DNA of 64,000 bases from Euzebyella marina (GCF_014855515.1 NZ_JACYFK010000001.1:1984001-2048000), one strand, 5' to 3'. Positions 1 to 9,196 are shown, counted from the stretch's first letter. Notes: generated by a model from the letters alone, not told the origin. Translations and numbers: made by a program.

Positions 1-886
1 GGCCAAATACGAAACTTTCAATCCCGGAAATTCGGTGAAAGACCGTATGGCTCTGCAAATGATAGAAGATGCCGAAAACGAAGGTCTTCTTCAACCGGGC
101 GGAACCATTATAGAAGCCACTTCTGGTAATACGGGCATGGGTCTGGCACTGGCAGCAACCGTCAAAGGTTATCGACTTATATGTGTTATAAGTGACAAGC
201 AGTCAAAAGAGAAGGTAGATATTCTAAGAGCTATGGGTAGCGAAGTACATGTATGTCCCAGTAATGTCTCTCCCGATGACCCTGAGAGTTATTATTCGAC
301 TGCGAGAAGGTTGGCCGCCGAAATCGATGATGCCTGGTACGTTAATCAATATGACAATCCGTCGAACTCAAAGGCGCATTACCTGAGCACCGGTCCTGAA
401 ATTTGGGAACAAACCGATGGCAAGATTACGCATTTTGTGGTGGGCGTAGGTACCGGAGGCACCATATCAGGTGTTGGTAAATTTTTAAAGGAGAAGAACC
501 CTAATATTAAGATTTGGGGTGTTGATACCTATGGTTCGGTCTTTAAGAAGTATCACGAAACAGGTATTTTTGATGAAAACGAGATTTACCCCTACGTTAC
601 TGAGGGTATTGGCGAAGATATACTTCCTAAAAATGTAGATTTTAGTTTGATTGATGGCTTTACCAAGGTCACCGATCAAGATGCCGCTGTCTATACCCAA
701 AAGCTGGCTCAAGAAGAGGCTATGTTCTTGGGCAATTCGGCAGGTGCTGCTATTAAAGGGGTGTTGCAGTTAGAGAATCATTTCAACAAAGAAGACATAG
801 TAGTGGTTTTGTTTCACGACCACGGTAGTCGTTATGTTGGTAAGATGTTCAACGAAGATTGGATGAAGGAACAAGGTTTTAAATAA
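1..886 (+). CDS. PLP-dependent cystathionine beta-synthase / cysteine synthase family, 5' partial
   Basis: Fold-type II PLP enzyme that makes or interconverts cysteine/cystathionine by beta-replacement on serine or O-acetylserine; cytosolic. The reading frame is open from base 2, so the true start lies before the window. The first visible residues contain NPGNSVKDR, whose lysine forms the Schiff base with PLP. The phosphate-binding loop SGNTGMG and a second glycine loop, GVGTGGTISGVG, follow. The C-terminus (SRYVGKMFNEDWM) resembles bacterial cystathionine beta-synthase catalytic cores and has no CBS-pair domain. It lies 13 bp before the aldose epimerase gene, probably in one transcript. Choosing between CBS and cysteine synthase activity is not possible from sequence alone. 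Confidence 0.9.
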   Translation, partial: AKYETFNPGNSVKDRMALQMIEDAENEGLLQPGGTIIEATSGNTGMGLALAATVKGYRLICVISDKQSKEKVDILRAMGSEVHVCPSNVSPDDPESYYSTARRLAAEIDDAWYVNQYDNPSNSKAHYLSTGPEIWEQTDGKITHFVVGVGTGGTISGVGKFLKEKNPNIKIWGVDTYGSVFKKYHETGIFDENEIYPYVTEGIGEDILPKNVDFSLIDGFTKVTDQDAAVYTQKLAQEEAMFLGNSAGAAIKGVLQLENHFNKEDIVVVLFHDHGSRYVGKMFNEDWMKEQGFK

Positions 887-899
887 ATGAATTGATGCT

Positions 900-1679
900 A
901 TGGTAAAACTTAAATTGGATAACCAAACAGTTCGTATCGATGCTGGAGAGTTGGTAGGTTATGAACTAGATGGGTATGAAATTATTCACCAAAAGGGGAG
1001 TCCCGGGTGGAGGAATTCAGACACCGAGATGTTTCCTATTATAGGTCCTACTGCTGATGCAGGTTTTATGGTGCAGACTCCTAGAGATTTGGCAGTACAG
1101 GATCAACACGGTTTGCTTCGAGAACTCAAATATGAACTTGTAGACAGTTCAGATACCCATGCCGAGTTTCACAAGACATATAAAGAGCGAACACCGGTAG
1201 TGAACAGCAAATTTCCCGAAAAATCAACCAGACAATATCTGTTTTATACCTATAGTTTCAATTTCGTAAAAAAATATAGGCTGTTGCCCGAAGGTTTAGA
1301 AATTACTTTTACCATAGCAGGAGAACGCGACACGCCTTTTATGTTGGGCTATCATCCGGCATTCAAAATCTATACGAAGGATGCTACTGTGGAGGCTAAT
1401 GGCAAAACCATTACCTTGAACGATATCATTTCGGTAGGGAGTAGGGCCTTGCAAGTGCCAAATTGTACTGAGATCGTCTTAAGTGATCAAAAGGCTGTAC
1501 GAATTGAAACCGAAGGCTTTGACAATTTTATGTTATGGACGGAAGTTGAAAACATGCTCTGTATCGAGCCGATTACTTTTTACCCCTATGCGGTCGAACA
1601 AAAAAACTTGCACGAAGGCTTTCAATTTTTGAAAGATAAAGATGAGTTATTCAAAGTTCTGATTACTCCGATTGATTGA
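900..1679 (+). CDS. Aldose 1-epimerase (mutarotase) family protein
   Basis: 259-residue protein of the galactose-mutarotase superfamily, LacX-like branch, expected to interconvert alpha and beta anomers of a hexose in the cytosol. Family hallmarks are the glycine/proline stretch MFPIIGPTAD near residue 45, the central histidine in MLGYHPAFKI near residue 150 and the C-terminal CIEPITFYPYA, whose Glu is the usual catalytic base. No signal peptide. It sits tightly between the beta-synthase and the Crp/Fnr gene (2 bp before the latter's ATG), so it probably shares their transcript. Substrate unknown. Confidence 0.85.
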   Translation: MVKLKLDNQTVRIDAGELVGYELDGYEIIHQKGSPGWRNSDTEMFPIIGPTADAGFMVQTPRDLAVQDQHGLLRELKYELVDSSDTHAEFHKTYKERTPVVNSKFPEKSTRQYLFYTYSFNFVKKYRLLPEGLEITFTIAGERDTPFMLGYHPAFKIYTKDATVEANGKTITLNDIISVGSRALQVPNCTEIVLSDQKAVRIETEGFDNFMLWTEVENMLCIEPITFYPYAVEQKNLHEGFQFLKDKDELFKVLITPID

Positions 1680-1681
1680 TT

Positions 1682-2314
1682 ATGAACGATAAGCTGAAAA
1701 AATTCTACGGGTATCTTTTTGAGGAAGAACTTTTTAAAGAGATTGATAAACTAGGTCTTCTAAAATCGATTTCGCAGGGAACGATTATTATGGATATTGG
1801 TCAAACGATAACACATATGCCTTTGCTTCTAGAGGGTGCTATCAAAATAATTCGTGAAGATGAAAACGGTGACGAGCTTTTGCTGTATTTTTTAGAGCAG
1901 GGCGACACTTGCGCAATGACCTTGTCTTGCTGTATGGGCCAGCATAAAAGTGAAATACGTGCGATTGCCGAAAGCGATACCGAGCTATTGATGATTCCCG
2001 TGCAGCAGATGGAAATTTGGATGGCCAAATACCAGACATGGCGAAAGTTTATTCTAGATAGTTACCATACCCGTATGATGGAACTTCTGGAAACGGTCGA
2101 CACATTGGCTTTTTTACGTATGGACGAAAGGTTGCTCAAGCATTTGCAAGACAAGGCCAAGGTGAACCACAACGATAGCATTCATACGACACATCAAGAC
2201 ATCGCATACGACCTCAATACTTCTCGGGTGGTTATTTCCAGGCTTCTGAAAAAACTTGAAAAAGAGGGCAAAATCGAAATGTACCGCAATCAAATAAGAG
2301 TTGTTGAGTTATAA
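1682..2314 (+). CDS. Crp/Fnr-family transcriptional regulator
   Basis: 210-residue regulator with an N-terminal cyclic-nucleotide-binding-like beta barrel (about residues 20-115), a dimerisation helix and a C-terminal winged helix-turn-helix (about 150-205, with THQDIAYDLNTSRVVISRLL as recognition region). The ATG at 1682 is chosen over an in-frame TTG at 1676. Cysteines 77, 83 and 84 (GDTCAMTLSCCMG) lie inside the sensor barrel. Such a Cys cluster is common in Bacteroidota members of this family; a redox or sulfide-sensing role is inference. It lies directly upstream of a SulP transporter and a persulfide dioxygenase, which are its obvious candidate targets. Confidence 0.9.
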   Translation: MNDKLKKFYGYLFEEELFKEIDKLGLLKSISQGTIIMDIGQTITHMPLLLEGAIKIIREDENGDELLLYFLEQGDTCAMTLSCCMGQHKSEIRAIAESDTELLMIPVQQMEIWMAKYQTWRKFILDSYHTRMMELLETVDTLAFLRMDERLLKHLQDKAKVNHNDSIHTTHQDIAYDLNTSRVVISRLLKKLEKEGKIEMYRNQIRVVEL

Positions 2315-2386
2315 ATTATAGGTTACTGCAATTAATCAAGCGATTCTTTTGATCCGATTGGGTCGTTCAGTCATTTGTTTAACGAT

Positions 2387-2394
2387 TAACTTTG
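2387..2394 (+). promoter_or_regulatory. Bacteroidota -7 element upstream of SulP gene
   Basis: TAACTTTG matches TAnnTTTG and ends only 4 bp before the SulP ATG, so the transcript would be leaderless or nearly so. A well-spaced -33 TTTG is not evident; the nearest TTTG (2374-2377) is too close. Confidence 0.45.
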
Positions 2395-2398
2395 CGAT

Positions 2399-4126
2399 AT
2401 GCGAAGCGTCTTTCCTTTTTTACAGTGGTTGCCAAGTTACAACAAGCGCTGGCTGGGCAAAGATGCTGTAGCCGGTCTAACCTTGGGCATTGTGCTGATC
2501 CCTCAGGGTATGGCTTATGCGATGATTGCCGGTCTACCTCCAGTTTATGGGCTATATGCTTCTTTGGTGCCTGTAGTAATTTATGCGCTGTTGGGTACTT
2601 CAAGACAAATGGCTGTGGGGCCTGTGGCTATGGATTCGCTTTTGGTGGCTGCTGCACTTGCACCTTTTGCAACTACAGGAGGCGAAAACTATGTTGCTAT
2701 GGCCCTTCTCTTGGCCATGATGGTCGGTGGCATACAGATTATTTTGGGCTTGTTACGCATGGGTTTTTTGGTCAATTTCTTATCAAAACCTGTCATCAGC
2801 GGTTTTACTTCTGCTGCTGCCTTGATTATAATTATAAGCCAGCTGAAACATTTATTGGGTACGGCGGTCGAGCGCAGCAATCGTTTTCACGAGGTGCTCT
2901 ATAATGCTGCTATAAAGGTTCCGGAAATCAATTGGGTCGATTTTACTATTGGATTATTGGGGATAGTTCTTATAGTTCTTTTTAAACGATGGAACCGGAA
3001 AATACCAGGTGTATTGATAGTGGTGGTATTGGGTATTCTTGTGGTATATCTTTTCGGCTTACAATCCTACGGGGTGAAAATAGTAGGTTCTATTCCCACC
3101 GGGTTGCCTAGTTTTCATGTGCCCGTAATAACTGGCGCCAATCTTTTAGAACTCGCCCCAATTGCCTTAACATTGGCCCTTATCGGCTATTTAGAGGCTA
3201 TTTCCATAGGTAAATCCTTAGAAGAAATGAACGGTGAAGAAACCGTAAATGCAAACCAAGAGTTGATTGCAATCGGGGCCTCCAATTTTTTTGGTTCCCT
3301 TTTTCAGTCGTATCCTGTTACGGGTAGTTTTTCCCGTTCGGCAATCAACGGTTCTTCAGGTGCTAAGACCACCGTTTCTTTAATCATTTGTACTTTCATG
3401 GTGGTTGTAGTGCTGCTGTTTTTTACTCCGCTATTCTATTACCTTCCTAATGCAATTTTGGCAAGTATCATTATGGTATCGGTAGTAGGTTTAATCGATA
3501 TTGGTTACCCACGAAGCTTGTGGGCCTATCGCAAAGATGAACTGGTAATCTTATTATTGACATTTTTGACCACCTTATTTATCGGAATTACGCAGGGTAT
3601 TTTGTTCGGTGTCATGATTTCGTTGCTTCTAATGGTTTATAAAAGCTCAAAGCCCCATTTTGCCGTACTGGGTAAGATTGAGGGTTCTGATTATTACAAG
3701 AACATTGACCGTTTTGGTGAAGATATTGAGGTGCGCAATGATTTATTGATTGTACGATTTGACTCCCAATTATACTTCGGGAATAAAAATTTCTTTAAGC
3801 AACAGTTGTACAAATGCATTGATGCCAAGGGCCCAGATTTAAACGGAATCATTCTTAATGCCGAAGCTATTAACTACATTGACTCCAGTGCCGCTCAAAT
3901 GTTGATTCGGGTCATTCAAGATTTACACGAGCGCGACCTGAAATTTTATATAGCAGGTGCTATAGGGCCTGCTAGAGATATAATTTTTAGTAGTGGTATC
4001 ATAGATGAACTTTCAAAAGAGTGCTTGTTTGTTCAGACCAAAGAGGCGGTCGATTACTTTGACAAGGCGGTCTCTCCATCAAAAATTAGCGCCAAAATCG
4101 CTTACCAAAGCCTTCGGCAACGGTAA
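2399..4126 (+). CDS. SulP/SLC26 anion transporter with STAS domain
   Basis: 575-residue inner-membrane anion transporter. The N-terminal two thirds hold about 11-12 hydrophobic segments with SulP signatures: AGLTLGIVLIPQGMAYA near residue 25, PPVYGLYASL, and SFSRSAINGSSGAKT near residue 310. The C-terminal cytosolic part (about 445-560) is a STAS domain with the LNAEAINYIDSSAAQML core. Likely substrates in the family are sulfate, sulfite, thiosulfate or bicarbonate. Its position between a Crp/Fnr regulator and a persulfide dioxygenase/rhodanese favours a sulfur oxyanion, but bicarbonate cannot be excluded. Confidence 0.92.
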   Translation: MRSVFPFLQWLPSYNKRWLGKDAVAGLTLGIVLIPQGMAYAMIAGLPPVYGLYASLVPVVIYALLGTSRQMAVGPVAMDSLLVAAALAPFATTGGENYVAMALLLAMMVGGIQIILGLLRMGFLVNFLSKPVISGFTSAAALIIIISQLKHLLGTAVERSNRFHEVLYNAAIKVPEINWVDFTIGLLGIVLIVLFKRWNRKIPGVLIVVVLGILVVYLFGLQSYGVKIVGSIPTGLPSFHVPVITGANLLELAPIALTLALIGYLEAISIGKSLEEMNGEETVNANQELIAIGASNFFGSLFQSYPVTGSFSRSAINGSSGAKTTVSLIICTFMVVVVLLFFTPLFYYLPNAILASIIMVSVVGLIDIGYPRSLWAYRKDELVILLLTFLTTLFIGITQGILFGVMISLLLMVYKSSKPHFAVLGKIEGSDYYKNIDRFGEDIEVRNDLLIVRFDSQLYFGNKNFFKQQLYKCIDAKGPDLNGIILNAEAINYIDSSAAQMLIRVIQDLHERDLKFYIAGAIGPARDIIFSSGIIDELSKECLFVQTKEAVDYFDKAVSPSKISAKIAYQSLRQR

Positions 4127-4158
4127 CCTAAGTTACAATCTAGTACAAAGTGTTGGTT

Positions 4159-4166
4159 TACTTTTG
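4159..4166 (+). promoter_or_regulatory. -7 element upstream of persulfide dioxygenase gene
   Basis: TACTTTTG matches TAnnTTTG, 47 bp before the ATG at 4214. It suggests that the dioxygenase gene can be transcribed independently of SulP. No good -33 TTTG at the expected spacing. Confidence 0.4.
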
Positions 4167-4213
4167 TAGAAAGATAGTACTAAACGTTATTCTCGACGAT
4201 AAAAAATCATATC

Positions 4214-5623
4214 ATGAAAATCGAACAAATATATACCGGATGTCTAGCACAAGGGGCCTACTATGTTGAAAGTAAGGGTGAAGTTGCAATTATCGACCCT
4301 CTTAGGGAAGTAGAGCCATATATAAAAAGGGCCAAGGCCGACAATGCTCATATCAAATATATTTTTGAGACCCATTTTCACGCTGATTTTGTGAGTGGTC
4401 ACGTGACGCTTTCTAAAGAAACCGGAGCCCCTATCGTTTATGGGCCGAATGCGAACCCTTCTTTTGATGCTATCATCGCTGAAGACGGTCAGGTTTTCAA
4501 GTTAGGTGATGTAACGATCCATGTATTGCATACCCCAGGTCATACCATGGAAAGTACAACTTATTTGTTACGTGACGCCAGCGGTAAAGACCATGCCATA
4601 TTTTCTGGTGATACCTTGTTTTTGGGTGATGTAGGTAGACCTGATTTGGCACAAAAGGCCGCACATATGACGCAAGAAGAATTAGCAGGTATGTTATTCG
4701 AAAGCTTAAGGAAAAAGATAATGCCCTTAGCTGATGAGGTTATTATTTATCCTGCGCACGGGGCAGGTTCGGCATGTGGTAAGAATATGATGAAAGAGAC
4801 GGTCGACACCTTGGGCAACCAGAAAAAAATGAACTACGCTTTAAGAGCGGATATGTCAAAAGAGGAGTTTATTGCAGAAGTAACTGATGGTTTGCTGCCA
4901 CCGCCCAAATACTTTCCTCTTAATGTGAAGATGAACAAAGAAGGGTATGAAGATATTTCAGAAGTCTTGGATCGTGGTACCACTGCTTTGAACCCTGACG
5001 ATTTTGAAAAGGCGGCTAACGATACAGGAGCTATAGTTTTAGATGTTCGCCATCAAAACGAGTTTGTTGAAGGACATATACCTCGTTCAATTTTTATTGG
5101 ATTGAACGGTGATTTTGCCCCTTGGGTGGGTGCCTTGATTGCAGATACGAAACAACCTCTTTTACTTGTCTGCCCAGTTGGTAAGGAGGAGGAAGCGGTC
5201 ACGCGACTTTCTAGGGTCGGATTTGATGGCACGATCGGATATTTAAAAGGAGGTTTTGATGCTTGGAAACAATCGGGAAAGGATGTTGATACCATTCAAT
5301 CTGTTTCTGCTGAGGAAGCCAAGAAACAAATAAACTCAGAAGGTACTCCTGTATACGATGTTCGAAAGCCCGGTGAATATCAATCGGAACATGTGGTAGA
5401 CGCTACGAACACGCCTTTAGACTTTATCAACGACTATATGGGCGATTTTCCAGAGGACAAACAATTTTTTGTGCACTGCGCTGGTGGCTACCGTTCGGTC
5501 ATTGCCTCTTCTATTCTTAAAAGTAGGGGAATACATAACTTGATAGATATTGACAGTGGTTTTGGGGCACTTAAAAATTCGGGTGTTAAGGTTTCTGAAT
5601 ATGTTTGCCCGAGCACACTATAA
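4214..5623 (+). CDS. Persulfide dioxygenase-like metallo-beta-lactamase fused to two rhodanese domains
   Basis: 469-residue cytosolic fusion. Residues 1 to about 240 are a metallo-beta-lactamase fold of the ETHE1/PDO type: the metal motif THFHADFVSGH supplies H54, H56, D58 and H63, followed by HTPGHT and FSGDTLF. This class oxidises glutathione or low-molecular-weight persulfide to sulfite with one Fe(II). Two rhodanese domains follow (about 260-350 and 365-462). Both keep an active-site cysteine: LLVCPVGKEEE in the first and HCAGGYRS in the second. The fusion suggests that persulfide and sulfite/thiosulfate chemistry are coupled on one chain. Nearby SulP and Crp/Fnr genes fit a sulfide-detoxification module. 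Confidence 0.9.
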   Translation: MKIEQIYTGCLAQGAYYVESKGEVAIIDPLREVEPYIKRAKADNAHIKYIFETHFHADFVSGHVTLSKETGAPIVYGPNANPSFDAIIAEDGQVFKLGDVTIHVLHTPGHTMESTTYLLRDASGKDHAIFSGDTLFLGDVGRPDLAQKAAHMTQEELAGMLFESLRKKIMPLADEVIIYPAHGAGSACGKNMMKETVDTLGNQKKMNYALRADMSKEEFIAEVTDGLLPPPKYFPLNVKMNKEGYEDISEVLDRGTTALNPDDFEKAANDTGAIVLDVRHQNEFVEGHIPRSIFIGLNGDFAPWVGALIADTKQPLLLVCPVGKEEEAVTRLSRVGFDGTIGYLKGGFDAWKQSGKDVDTIQSVSAEEAKKQINSEGTPVYDVRKPGEYQSEHVVDATNTPLDFINDYMGDFPEDKQFFVHCAGGYRSVIASSILKSRGIHNLIDIDSGFGALKNSGVKVSEYVCPSTL

Positions 5624-5744
5624 CGATTTTAGCCAGTGAAATTTGCTTAATAAAGCGGTCAGTCTAGGACGTTTCATCCTTAGTTTCCCATCTTATTTAT
5701 AAAGATGATTTTAAGTATTTGATTCTTAAGTAGTTTGAATAACT

Positions 5745-5773
5745 AAAAAGTAGCTTATAAGCTACTTTTTTTT
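5745..5773. terminator. Rho-independent terminator after the dioxygenase gene
   Basis: Near-perfect palindrome AAAAAGTAGCTTATAAGCTAC followed by eight T on the plus strand, 122 bp after the dioxygenase stop. Apart from this hairpin and a 7-bp inverted repeat (TTAAGTT/AACTTAA, about 5843-5876), the 350 bp before the microprotein at 5976 hold nothing recognisable. Confidence 0.75.
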
Positions 5774-5975
5774 GCATTTGAATCATCGAAAGGAAGTGTT
5801 TTTTAGGAATTTCGAAATTGTTAAAGAAAACTAAAGCAAAAGTTAAGTTTTCTAAATAATTTTACCTAACTTAAGTAAGAAAATTAATACGGATGTTGGT
5901 GGTAAGGTAGTTCAAAAACTCACTTTCCATCATTAGATTCAATTAATCTTCTAACGGTCTTAACATTGAAAAGAG

Positions 5976-6077
5976 ATGGATTTCATCCTGCTATATTCGA
6001 TATTTGTTGTCCTCATCGTGATGGTCTGGACGATGCTGGTCATTCGGATGTACAGAAAGATGAAAAATAAGGGCTGA
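5976..6077 (+). CDS. 33-residue single-span membrane microprotein (hypothetical)
   Basis: ATG to TGA ORF of 33 residues: short N-terminus, one continuous hydrophobic helix of about 20 residues rich in V, L, I, M and W (residues 3-23), then a basic tail with RMYRKMKNK. A purine-rich run (GAAAAGAG) precedes the ATG. The shape (one TM helix plus positive cytosolic tail) is what real bacterial membrane microproteins look like. It stops 1 bp before the convergent exonuclease gene. No family recognised; the ORF is short enough for chance to remain possible. Confidence 0.45.
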   Translation: MDFILLYSIFVVLIVMVWTMLVIRMYRKMKNKG

Positions 6078-6078
6078 G

Positions 6079-7476
6079 CTATCCTATTTTTAACAACTCG
6101 ATCATTTCATCCTCAAAAGGAATAACCTTGTTCTGGTGCTTACCTATATAAGATTTAATAATGCTTTCAGTTTCCAATGTACTTTGCTGCGATATGAGGT
6201 AAGCTTCTAAGTCTTCATTGGTGTTGATGATTGCCTCTTTGTCAAAAAAGCCGTAGCCAACATAACTGTTGTTCTTGACTATTACAAAACTTTCTTCTTT
6301 TGAATGGCGGCCTTTTTCTTTGATGACAAAACTCGCACGCTGCGAACCTAGTTCATTCATGGCGGCCATCACCTTTGAATTATAATTTGAGATATCTTCG
6401 GTACCTCTGCAAATACCCTCGCATTCGTTCAATCTATAATGTGAGCAGGTTTCTACATTTTCCTGTAAGTGGCAATATTTGGGGCATAGACTGTACGCTT
6501 TACAGACTTCTTCAAGATAAAGCCGGCAGGCGGTCGGGCTGTAAAGTATATGAAAGGCATTAGGTGCCATCTTTAGCTTGTTGAAAGCAAGGTGTTTGAC
6601 CCCATTTCTGTCCTCATAACTAAAAATACCATAAGGCTGTATCTTTCTTTTCTGGGCTCTATTGTGAATGGGGTAATGGTGTTTTATAGCTGAAGACTCC
6701 ATTAAAAGTGCCAAAAGTTCACTACCTGATAGTTCAAAATCGATGTGAAACGTTTCTTTGCAGAGTTGAACCTCGCGTGCAGACTTATCGTAGAAATGGC
6801 CTAAGACTCTTTTCTTGATATTGATGGCTTTACCCACATATATTATTTTCCCTTTCTGGTCCTTAAAATAATAGACTCCGGGTTGGTTCGGCAAAGAATC
6901 AAAAACTTCACGTGGCAATGAAGAGGGTAGGGTCGCTTCTTGAGAACGGGCGTTCAAAAATGACTTGAAAACTTCCGAAGCACCTTCTGCCCTTAACAGT
7001 TGATGAAATAACAGTACCGTAGCATGAGCATCACCTCTGGCCCGATGTCTGTCGGTCAGCGGAATGCTCAGGGCACTACACAGTTTTCCAAGGCTATAAG
7101 AATGATATCCGGGAATCAATTTTCGCGAAAGTCTAACGGTACAAAGTTTTTTTCGAGCAAATTCACGCCCCAATAGCTTCAGCTCGTTTTTGATAATGTT
7201 GTAATCAAAATTGACACTGTGTGCCACAAATATGCAATCAGAAGTAATTTCAATCACCCTATCGGCAATTTCTTTCATGGTAGGGGCATTGCGTACCATA
7301 TCATTATCGATACCCGTCAGTCGTGTAATGAAGTAGGGAATTTCAGCTTGCGGATTGACCAAAGTAGTAAACTCATCGACTACCTCATGACCATCGAATT
7401 TAAATATCGATATCTCGGTTATCTTGTTTCCCTTGATACTGTTTCCGGTAGTTTCTATATCAACTATACAATACAA
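6079..7476 (-). CDS. DEDDh exonuclease (DNA Pol III epsilon-like) fused to GIY-YIG nuclease
   Basis: 465-residue nuclease fusion. The N-terminal exonuclease (about 1-165) has DIETTG (acidic D6, E8), HSVNFDYN and HRARGDAHAT, the ExoI-III motifs of the DEDDh class. A GIY-YIG domain (about 197-280, QPGVYYFKDQKGKIIYVGKA) resembles the UvrC/Cho incision domain. The rest (about 300-465) has four Cys/His residues in YSLCPKYCHLQENVETCSHY, possibly metal-binding. It resembles epsilon-Cho fusions proposed to act in nucleotide excision repair. The start is TTG: no ATG is in frame, and TTG gives the family N-terminus MYxIVDIETTG. Confidence 0.9.
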   Translation of the reverse strand: MYCIVDIETTGNSIKGNKITEISIFKFDGHEVVDEFTTLVNPQAEIPYFITRLTGIDNDMVRNAPTMKEIADRVIEITSDCIFVAHSVNFDYNIIKNELKLLGREFARKKLCTVRLSRKLIPGYHSYSLGKLCSALSIPLTDRHRARGDAHATVLLFHQLLRAEGASEVFKSFLNARSQEATLPSSLPREVFDSLPNQPGVYYFKDQKGKIIYVGKAINIKKRVLGHFYDKSAREVQLCKETFHIDFELSGSELLALLMESSAIKHHYPIHNRAQKRKIQPYGIFSYEDRNGVKHLAFNKLKMAPNAFHILYSPTACRLYLEEVCKAYSLCPKYCHLQENVETCSHYRLNECEGICRGTEDISNYNSKVMAAMNELGSQRASFVIKEKGRHSKEESFVIVKNNSYVGYGFFDKEAIINTNEDLEAYLISQQSTLETESIIKSYIGKHQNKVIPFEDEMIELLKIG

Positions 7477-7600
7477 ACTGGTGATGGCTTTTGAAGAACA
7501 ATTAAAGGTAGCCTAAACTTTTGCCTTTTCAAAAATAGTCGGCGTCAAAGAGTTTTGGTAACCCAAGGTTTGCGTATTTTTAAACACCAACCTCTGATCG

Positions 7601-9190
7601 ATGAAAAAACCGGCCTTTTACTTAATACTATCAGTTTTCCATTTTTTGGTTCTATCCTGTTCCGATAAAAAAGAAAACAAGTCTACAAAAGAGGCAACTA
7701 AGTTGCCCAACATAATTTATGTGCTGGCCGATGATCTGGGCTACGGTGACATTCATTCGTTCAATACGAAAGGCAAGATTAAGACACCTAATATTGACCG
7801 TCTGGCATCAAACGGAATGAAATTTACCGATGCACATACTTCCTCGGCTGTTTGCACACCTACCAGATATGGTATTCTAACGGGTCGATATAACTGGCGA
7901 AGTCCGCTAAAAAGTGGGGTATTAACAGGAAGGTCAAAGGCGTTGATTCCCACTGAAAGAAGTACGGTGGCTTCAATTTTAAAAAAGTCGGGTTACCACA
8001 CGGCATTTATAGGAAAATGGCATTTGGGTTGGGATTGGGCACAAAAAGACTCACTAAAGATATCCGGAGAAGGGTGGAATCCTGAAGATTTTGAAAACAT
8101 CGATTTTAAAAAGCCAATTAAGAACGGACCACAAGATTTAGGATTTGACTATTCTTACGGTCATTCCGGTTCTTTGGATATGGCACCGTACGTATATGTA
8201 GAAAACGGAATAGTTACTGCTGAAGTTGACACTGTTACCGTTGATAAAGGAAAATATACGTGGTGGCGTGAAGGCCCTACGGCCAGTGATTTTGACCATG
8301 ATGATGTAACTCCTAATTTTTTTAGAAAGTCGATGGATTTTGTCAAAGATCGGTCGAACAAATCGAATCCGTTCTTTTTATACTTGGCTCTACCATCGCC
8401 GCATACTCCTATTCTGCCTACCGATGAGTGGCTCGACAAGAGTGGCTTGAACCCATACGCCGATTTTGTAATGCAAATTGATGACTACATGGGTCAGCTG
8501 ATGAAGGTAATAGATGAGGCTGGTATTACCGAAAACACACTTGTCATTTTTACGAGTGATAACGGTTGCTCGCCGCAGGCCGATTTTAAATTGTTAGCGA
8601 GCAAGGGCCATCAACCCAGTGGTGCGTATCGTGGCCATAAAGCCGATATTTACGAAGGAGGGCATCGCGTACCTTTTATAGCCTCTTGGCCTGCGGTCAT
8701 AAAATTGGGAAGCGTGCAGAACCAAACCATTTGTACTACCGATTTAATGGCCACTTGTGCCGAAATTGCCAATAAAAATCTCAGTGAAGACGAGGCTGAA
8801 GACAGCTTTTCGATGCTCCCTTTATTTAGGAGTGTTGATGGGTATGGTCGTGAAGCTATCGTTCACCACTCGATAAATGGTAGTTTCGCCATTAGAAAAG
8901 GCGACTATAAATTGGTTTTTTGCCCTGGTTCAGGAGGATGGAGCGACCCCAAGCCGAATTCTTCTAATATTGATAGTTTGCCACCGATGCAATTGTTTGA
9001 TTTGGTAAAAGACCCTTCCGAACAGCAAAATCTGTATGGTGAAAAACCGGAAAAAGTAAAAGAATTGACCGATTTAATGGTATCATACATAAAGAAGGGT
9101 AGAAGTACCCCAGGGACAGATCAAGAAAATAGTATGGTCAATTTAAAGGGTGAAGAATGGCAGCAGTTGAAAACAATAATCCCCAATTAA
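7601..9190 (+). CDS. Lipoprotein sulfatase, S1 family (arylsulfatase type)
   Basis: 529 residues. A lipoprotein signal peptide ends at Cys20 (FLVLSC), so the enzyme is probably anchored in the periplasm or at the surface. The formylglycine motif CTPTR starts at Cys85 and continues YGILTGR. The metal pair DD (44-45), GKWHLG (Lys/His) and FTSDNGC complete the S1 active site. It hydrolyses sulfate esters, presumably on algal polysaccharide, after Cys-to-FGly maturation. It lies 6 bp before a second sulfatase gene, so the two form an operon. The exact sulfatase subfamily and substrate cannot be assigned by eye. Confidence 0.92.
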   Translation: MKKPAFYLILSVFHFLVLSCSDKKENKSTKEATKLPNIIYVLADDLGYGDIHSFNTKGKIKTPNIDRLASNGMKFTDAHTSSAVCTPTRYGILTGRYNWRSPLKSGVLTGRSKALIPTERSTVASILKKSGYHTAFIGKWHLGWDWAQKDSLKISGEGWNPEDFENIDFKKPIKNGPQDLGFDYSYGHSGSLDMAPYVYVENGIVTAEVDTVTVDKGKYTWWREGPTASDFDHDDVTPNFFRKSMDFVKDRSNKSNPFFLYLALPSPHTPILPTDEWLDKSGLNPYADFVMQIDDYMGQLMKVIDEAGITENTLVIFTSDNGCSPQADFKLLASKGHQPSGAYRGHKADIYEGGHRVPFIASWPAVIKLGSVQNQTICTTDLMATCAEIANKNLSEDEAEDSFSMLPLFRSVDGYGREAIVHHSINGSFAIRKGDYKLVFCPGSGGWSDPKPNSSNIDSLPPMQLFDLVKDPSEQQNLYGEKPEKVKELTDLMVSYIKKGRSTPGTDQENSMVNLKGEEWQQLKTIIPN

Positions 9191-9196
9191 AGAATA

